DNA of 10,406 nucleotides from DATEXQ01 sp035256745 (GTDB lineage Bacteria > Patescibacteriota > Microgenomatia > UBA8517), in the NCBI GenBank assembly GCA_035256745.1, contig DATEXQ010000018.1, forward strand, positions 1 through 10,406, written 5' to 3'. Below, piece after piece: positions 7,997-10,406 of this stretch. The number at the start of each line of letters is the position of its first letter. Position 1 is the stretch's first letter. The translations under genes were made by a program, and so were the position numbers. Under the pieces are notes generated by a model. It was not told the DNA's origin. It searched no databases and saw only the letters and a program-made list of their open reading frames with translations.

Positions 7997-8433
7997 TCTT
8001 TAATTGCTTTGGCAAAATCCTCCAAATCTTCAAATTGCAAATAAACGCTTGCAAACCTAAGCCAAGCTACTTTATCTATTTTTTTCAAACTTTTTAGTAC
8101 GGCCTTACCGATTGCTTTTGATGAAACCTCTTCCTTCTCGCTCCTGAGCATTTCCCTTTCAACTTTCTCAACAAGGTCGTTGATAAAATCCATCGAAACA
8201 GGCCTTTTCTCACAAGCACGAACTATTCCTTTTTTAACTTTTTCTTTATCAAAAGGTTCGCGACGACCGTCCTTTTTTATTACCCAAAGTGCCGTTCCCC
8301 CAACCCTTTCATAAGTAGTAAAGCGCTTATTGCATTTCAGGCATTCTCTCCTTCTTCTTACCGATTTTCCCTCATCCACAACCCTCGACTCAAGAACCTG
8401 TGTTTCATCGGATGTACAAAATGGACAACGCAT
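7993..8433 (-). CDS. nrdR: Transcriptional repressor NrdR
   Basis: NrdR represses ribonucleotide reductase genes when dATP is bound. The 146 residues show the whole family layout: a zinc ribbon CPFC...CLKC (C3, C6, C31, C34) with the basic stretch RRRRE (26-30) that helps contact DNA, then an ATP-cone from about residue 48 (WVIKKDGRREPFDKEKV) to VYLQFEDLEDF near the end. I choose the ATG at 8433, giving the invariant MRCPFC start; a TTG four codons upstream would add MVLI, which the family does not have. It is the first gene of the operon, and its TGA overlaps the nrdJ ATG by 4 bp. A NrdR-box-like operator lies about 130 bp upstream, so autoregulation together with both reductases is likely. 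Length and motifs are normal. Confidence 0.97.
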   Translation of the reverse strand: MRCPFCTSDETQVLESRVVDEGKSVRRRRECLKCNKRFTTYERVGGTALWVIKKDGRREPFDKEKVKKGIVRACEKRPVSMDFINDLVEKVEREMLRSEKEEVSSKAIGKAVLKSLKKIDKVAWLRFASVYLQFEDLEDFAKAIKE

Positions 8434-8456
8434 AATTAAAACCAAAAAAACTTTAA

Positions 8457-8462
8457 ACTATA
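8457..8462 (-). promoter_or_regulatory. Possible proximal extended -10 for nrdR
   Basis: TGTTATAGT on the minus strand gives a TG-n extended -10 with the hexamer TATAGT, ending 23 bp before the nrdR ATG. No -35 is recognisable at 15-18 bp. It could be a second start site nearer the gene than the operator-bearing promoter at 8559-8586, or a chance match in AT-rich DNA. Confidence 0.3.
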
Positions 8463-8527
8463 ACACCCTAAATAGAAATTAATCGATCCTAAGGTTTCAA
8501 GTCTTAAACAATTTTCATTCGTGTAAA

Positions 8528-8547
8528 GAAAAAGTACTACCCCTAGT
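8528..8547 (-). terminator. Weak hairpin with T-run in the nrdR leader (possible attenuator)
   Basis: On the minus strand, ACTA-GGGG-TAGT (8536-8547) is followed by AC, five T, C and three T. It would lie at the very start of the leader transcribed from 8559-8586. A 4-bp stem is too weak for a normal terminator, so a pause site or chance is equally possible. Confidence 0.2.
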
Positions 8548-8558
8548 GCCTAAAGCCT

Positions 8559-8586
8559 ATTAAACCACTACATCTTGCCAGGTCAA
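8559..8586 (-). promoter_or_regulatory. Promoter of the nrdR-nrdJ-nrdJ operon
   Basis: On the minus strand, TTGACC (8581-8586) and TTTAAT (8559-8564) are separated by 16 bp, each matching five of six sigma-70 positions. The start would be near 8552, giving a leader of about 120 nt before the nrdR ATG. The spacer is exactly the NrdR-box-like sequence, so repressor binding would block polymerase. A perfect TTGACA also lies upstream at 8600-8605 but has no -10 at the right distance. Confidence 0.6.
8565..8580. promoter_or_regulatory. NrdR-box-like operator inside the promoter spacer
   Basis: CCACTACATCTTGCCA matches 10 of 16 positions of the NrdR box consensus (aCaCwAtATaTwGtgt), including all seven of its strongly conserved positions. 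It fills the 16 bp between the -35 and -10 hexamers of a promoter in front of nrdR, which is where NrdR is known to bind. The assignment comes from reading the sequence, without a matrix search. Confidence 0.55.
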
Positions 8587-8593
8587 CTGGCAA
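8575..8593. repeat. Perfect inverted repeat linking the two operator sites
   Basis: TTGCCAG and CTGGCAA (7 bp each) flank a 5-nt centre GTCAA. The arms are the facing edges of the two NrdR-box-like sites, and the centre carries most of the -35 hexamer, so the symmetry is probably operator symmetry. It is not followed by a T-run on either strand, which argues against a terminator. Confidence 0.6.
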
Positions 8594-8603
8594 TATCTAT
8601 GTC
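8588..8603. promoter_or_regulatory. Second, weaker NrdR-box-like site
   Basis: On the minus strand the core ATAGATATTG (8592-8601 region) follows the same pattern as the first box core CAAGATGTAG: w-A-G-A-T-r-T-w-G. The flanks do not fit the consensus. It sits 23 bp from the first box, just upstream of the -35. NrdR boxes usually come in pairs, which supports it, but the usual spacing is larger (about 31-32 bp). Confidence 0.35.
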
Positions 8604-8622
8604 AAAAAATATCACATTTGAC
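8601..8622. repeat. Short inverted repeat upstream of the nrdR promoter
   Basis: GTCAAA (8601-8606) and TTTGAC (8617-8622) form a 6-bp inverted repeat around a 10-nt AT-rich centre. It overlaps the second NrdR-like site and the extra TTGACA. A regulator half-site pair or chance are both possible. I see no further structure between here and 8694. Confidence 0.3.
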
Positions 8623-8685
8623 CCAATTTGAGGCTGCAATTGTACTTATTACTGAAGTTTTTGCAGAATTATTATAGGTGAAGAT

Positions 8686-8711
8686 TAGAAAAGTATTTCA
8701 GATACTGAAAT
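8686..8711 (-). terminator. Candidate terminator of the DUF5667-type gene
   Basis: On the minus strand a 7-bp stem ATTTCAG/CTGAAAT with a 3-nt loop (8695-8711) is followed by ACTTTTCTA. It lies 21 bp after the stop at 8732, the right place to end that gene before the nrd promoter. The stem has only two G-C pairs and the T-run is short, so it is a weak candidate. Confidence 0.4.
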
Positions 8712-8731
8712 TATTTATTCGATAACTTAAA

Positions 8732-9361
8732 TTACCGCCAACCGAAGGGGTTTTCAGGAGATGTTTTTCCCTGTTCAAGAAGCGCGTTTCTTGCTCTTTC
8801 GTAAACACCTTTGGGAATATTTTGCATTACCACTATCCCCGGTTTTGCTTCTTCGGGGACACCTGAAATAATTTCTTCCATTACTTCAAAGTGTTTAAGG
8901 GCTGCGTTCACCAATCTTAAATTTAATTCACCGGTATCGCTTCCTCCCTTTCTTACCGTCTCTTCCAATAGAGACGCCGTATCAAGATATTTCTCGGCTT
9001 TGGACAATGTAGAATATGCTAGTTCAGATTTGCCTTTTTTGAAAAGGATCATGCTTGTACCCAATCTCTTGTCTGCAAAAAGAAGATTCAATTCAACTTT
9101 TTTGGACTCATTGGCGGTTAAAAGTAGCCATATTCTGTCCCTTAATGCTTTAAGCTTCCAAAAAGGACTATCCGGCAATACTTTTCCGGGAAAAGGCAGG
9201 ACATAATCAATATATACTTGCTTATCCCCCAATACGTTAATAAACTTGCCGCCATTTTCTCTTAAACCGTATCTTACCGAAGCAGTTCTTAGTACAGAAG
9301 TAAATAATATACCAAAAGCAAATAGAGAAACTGCAAAAATCACCGCTAATCTCCGAAACAT
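8732..9361 (-). CDS. DUF5667-type envelope-anchored protein
   Basis: The 209-residue protein starts with a signal anchor (MFRR, then a hydrophobic stretch at about 5-24), so the rest is probably outside the membrane. The segment LPFPGKVLPDSPFWKLKALR (55-74), followed by ADKRL (96-100) and the helical KSELAYSTLSKAEKYLDTA (111-129), is the pattern I recognise as DUF5667, a helical domain common in CPR proteins with no known biochemical role. The C-terminus is Pro/Gly-rich and ends FGWR. There are no cysteines and no catalytic motif. A good promoter lies immediately upstream and a weak terminator follows, so it is probably a single-gene unit. Its position near a penicillin-binding protein fits an envelope role, but that is inference. 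Confidence 0.75.
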   Translation of the reverse strand: MFRRLAVIFAVSLFAFGILFTSVLRTASVRYGLRENGGKFINVLGDKQVYIDYVLPFPGKVLPDSPFWKLKALRDRIWLLLTANESKKVELNLLFADKRLGTSMILFKKGKSELAYSTLSKAEKYLDTASLLEETVRKGGSDTGELNLRLVNAALKHFEVMEEIISGVPEEAKPGIVVMQNIPKGVYERARNALLEQGKTSPENPFGWR

Positions 9362-9374
9362 ATATTTATATAGT

Positions 9375-9403
9375 ATGGTAATTTTTTAATAGCCTAAAGT
9401 CAA
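9375..9403 (-). promoter_or_regulatory. Promoter of the DUF5667-type gene
   Basis: On the minus strand, TTGACT (9398-9403, five of six) and TACCAT (9375-9380, four of six) are 17 bp apart. The start would be near 9368, about 6 nt before the ATG at 9361, with no ribosome-binding site, so the mRNA would be nearly leaderless. Confidence 0.5.
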
Positions 9404-9447
9404 ATAGCTTGGGATCAAATCCGAATAATCTTCCTTGAGAGTCCGGT

Positions 9448-9996
9448 TTATTTAAAATTATTTCTTTTTTTTGACTTATACTCTCCATATGCAAGATCAA
9501 TTGATGCTACAACCATCATAACCCTATTCTTAGCTTCTTCCAGGTCAATCGCGTTCTTTTCGTTGGGAAACCAATGGAAAAGCACATTTCGACACTGCCT
9601 CCAAGTATCCCAAAGATTGTCGGCGAGTTCTTTTCTCCCAGAAAAATTGACCAACTTGTCATAAACCCCCTCTTTCTCTCTATACTCTTTCTCCAGAGCC
9701 GGATTTAATGCTTTTCCGATCCTAAAACGTTTCCCATAGAAGTCGTCATGAGTTATAAAACCCAAGTCAAAAAACAAATTCTTTAAAAAACCTTCATATG
9801 CTTTTGCTGCCGGAAAGACGATAAAGGAATAGTCATGAAAGTGGTTCTTTATAATAGATCCCCTTCCCAGCGTCTCGCTTGTCTGACTTTCCCATTTATC
9901 CGCAGTCTTTAAAAGAAGTAGGGTCTGAGTCAAAAGTTCTCTTATGTCGTCATGAACATAATTCCACCAAGCTTTTTTATCAAGATTTTCATCCAT
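9448..9996 (-). CDS. HEPN-type protein, possible ribonuclease
   Basis: I do not recognise a named family with certainty. The 182-residue, mostly helical protein has a motif RNVLFH at 136-141, i.e. R-N-x3-H, the active-site signature (RX4H) of HEPN ribonucleases found in toxin-antitoxin, abortive-infection and CRISPR-associated proteins. The preceding segment HDYSFIVFPAAKAYEGFLKN (54-73) and the following helix IDLEEAKNRVMMVVASIDLA (150-169) resemble RnlA (RNase LS)-type HEPN domains; that resemblance is from memory. There is no signal peptide or membrane segment, so it acts in the cytoplasm. The start is well supported by AGAGG 6 nt before the ATG. No antitoxin-like small gene is adjacent; the neighbours are a divergent PBP and a DUF5667-type gene. 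A non-catalytic HEPN role is possible. Confidence 0.6.
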   Translation of the reverse strand: MDENLDKKAWWNYVHDDIRELLTQTLLLLKTADKWESQTSETLGRGSIIKNHFHDYSFIVFPAAKAYEGFLKNLFFDLGFITHDDFYGKRFRIGKALNPALEKEYREKEGVYDKLVNFSGRKELADNLWDTWRQCRNVLFHWFPNEKNAIDLEEAKNRVMMVVASIDLAYGEYKSKKRNNFK

Positions 9997-10002
9997 ATCT
10001 TT

Positions 10003-10007
10003 CCTCT
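10003..10007 (-). promoter_or_regulatory. Ribosome-binding site of the HEPN-type gene
   Basis: AGAGG on the minus strand lies 6 nt before the ATG at 9996, a strong Shine-Dalgarno match that fixes this start. It contrasts with the neighbouring genes that lack one. Confidence 0.65.
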
Positions 10008-10049
10008 TATACTAACAAATTCCGCCAGTTCAGGCAAAAATGTATTTAT

Positions 10050-10059
10050 ATTATATAAT
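10050..10059. promoter_or_regulatory. Overlapping divergent -10 elements between the HEPN and PBP genes
   Basis: TATAAT occurs on the plus strand at 10054-10059 and on the minus strand at 10050-10055, sharing two bases, within the 78-bp gap between the divergent genes. The plus-strand copy would give a start about 9 nt before the PBP ATG; the minus-strand copy a leader of about 45 nt. No clear -35 hexamer accompanies either. The gap also holds GCC-AGTTCA-GGC (10024-10035). Confidence 0.4.
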
Positions 10060-10074
10060 TGTTTACCGAGGTTT

Positions 10075-10406
10075 ATGAAAAAAAAGAAAAGAGTCAATAT
10101 AAAGGTTAAAAAAACCTCTAAATCGGTTGTTAAACCAAATTTCGAAAATATTAAAAAAACAAATACAAAAAGAAAAAGATTTGATGGGTTGGTATTTTCT
10201 AGGAAAAGAATCTTTCGTAAGATATTTTCAAAACGACTATTGGTTGCCGCTATCCTATTTTTAATTCTATTCGGATGCGGTTTCTGGCTTTTTTGGGGAG
10301 TTCCTCTTCCGACAAATCTGGTTAAAACCCAAGTCCCCGTTTCAACAAAGCTCTACGACAGAAACGGAAAAATTATTTACGAGATTTATACGGATAAAAG
10401 AAGCAC
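10075..10406 (+). CDS. Class A penicillin-binding protein (PBP1A-like), N-terminus only
   Basis: The frame runs open from the ATG at 10075 to the right edge (110 codons). Residues 1-54 are strongly basic and cytoplasmic, and 55-75 form one membrane span (LLVAAILFLILFGCGFWLFWG). Then comes the juxtamembrane segment typical of class A PBPs, VSTKLYDRNGKIIYEIYTDK (89-108), which precedes the glycosyltransferase domain. Such enzymes polymerise and cross-link peptidoglycan outside the membrane. The catalytic domains lie beyond the window, so activity cannot be judged. GAGG sits only 3 nt before the ATG, closer than usual. It is divergent from the HEPN-type gene. Confidence 0.85.
   Translation, partial: MKKKKRVNIKVKKTSKSVVKPNFENIKKTNTKRKRFDGLVFSRKRIFRKIFSKRLLVAAILFLILFGCGFWLFWGVPLPTNLVKTQVPVSTKLYDRNGKIIYEIYTDKRS

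Noticed and set aside
8434..8445. TTG start extending NrdR by four residues
   Set aside because: The family starts MRCPFC, which the ATG at 8433 gives exactly, and no ribosome site supports the TTG.
8575..8593. Hairpin TTGCCAG/CTGGCAA as a terminator
   Set aside because: There is no T-run on either strand, and the symmetry is explained by the facing operator sites around the -35.
8446..8731. tRNA or other known RNA gene in the largest intergenic stretch
   Set aside because: No T-loop-like GGTTCRANYC sequence or cloverleaf pairing is visible. The stretch is explained by promoter, operators and a weak terminator.
10009..10037. Promoter TTGCCT-17-TAGTAT for the HEPN-type gene on the minus strand
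   Set aside because: Its start would fall at about 10002, after or within the strong AGAGG ribosome site, so the two cannot both be used.

Overview
The window looks like chromosomal DNA of a small-genome bacterium of the Candidate Phyla Radiation (Patescibacteria, perhaps Microgenomates-like). This rests on gene content and overall protein resemblance: a membrane-anchored VirD4/HerA-type ATPase with a small proline-rich partner, a DUF5667-type envelope protein, two tandem B12-dependent ribonucleotide reductases, and AT-rich sequence with short intergenic gaps. TGA ends nrdR and the second reductase gene, so the standard bacterial code applies and the UGA-Gly lineages are unlikely. No rRNA, tRNA, CRISPR array, insertion sequence or phage gene was seen.

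Layout. Everything from 1 to 9996 is on the minus strand. Bases 1-2399 hold a two-gene unit: a 114-residue proline-rich protein (2055-2399), then a large ATPase that runs off the left edge (1-2051). Bases 2475-3026 encode a PduO-type cobalamin adenosyltransferase starting with GTG. A folded 125-bp inverted-repeat element with an intrinsic terminator (3068-3192) separates it from the nrd operon (3188-8433). That operon reads nrdR, nrdJ (860 aa, no ATP-cone), then a second nrdJ paralogue (715 aa, with an ATP-cone). Its control region (8434-8731) holds a good promoter whose 16-bp spacer is a NrdR-box-like sequence. Next come a DUF5667-type protein (8732-9361) and a HEPN-type protein (9448-9996). 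A divergent promoter region separates the latter from a plus-strand class A penicillin-binding protein (from 10075) that runs off the right edge.

How the genes fit together. The centre is a deoxynucleotide module: NrdR senses nucleotide state and should repress its own operon, the two NrdJ proteins reduce ribonucleotides using adenosylcobalamin, and the adenosyltransferase makes that cofactor from salvaged corrinoid. No corrinoid-synthesis or uptake gene is in the window. The flanking genes concern the envelope (PBP, DUF5667 protein), DNA or protein transfer (ATPase) and possibly RNA-level defence (HEPN protein).

Most notable points: the two reductases divide their regulatory domains and the second departs from the usual substrate-loop and phosphate-loop sequences; a paired NrdR operator appears to be built into the promoter; an undescribed folded element lies before the adenosyltransferase; and several genes have predicted transcription starts almost at the start codon.
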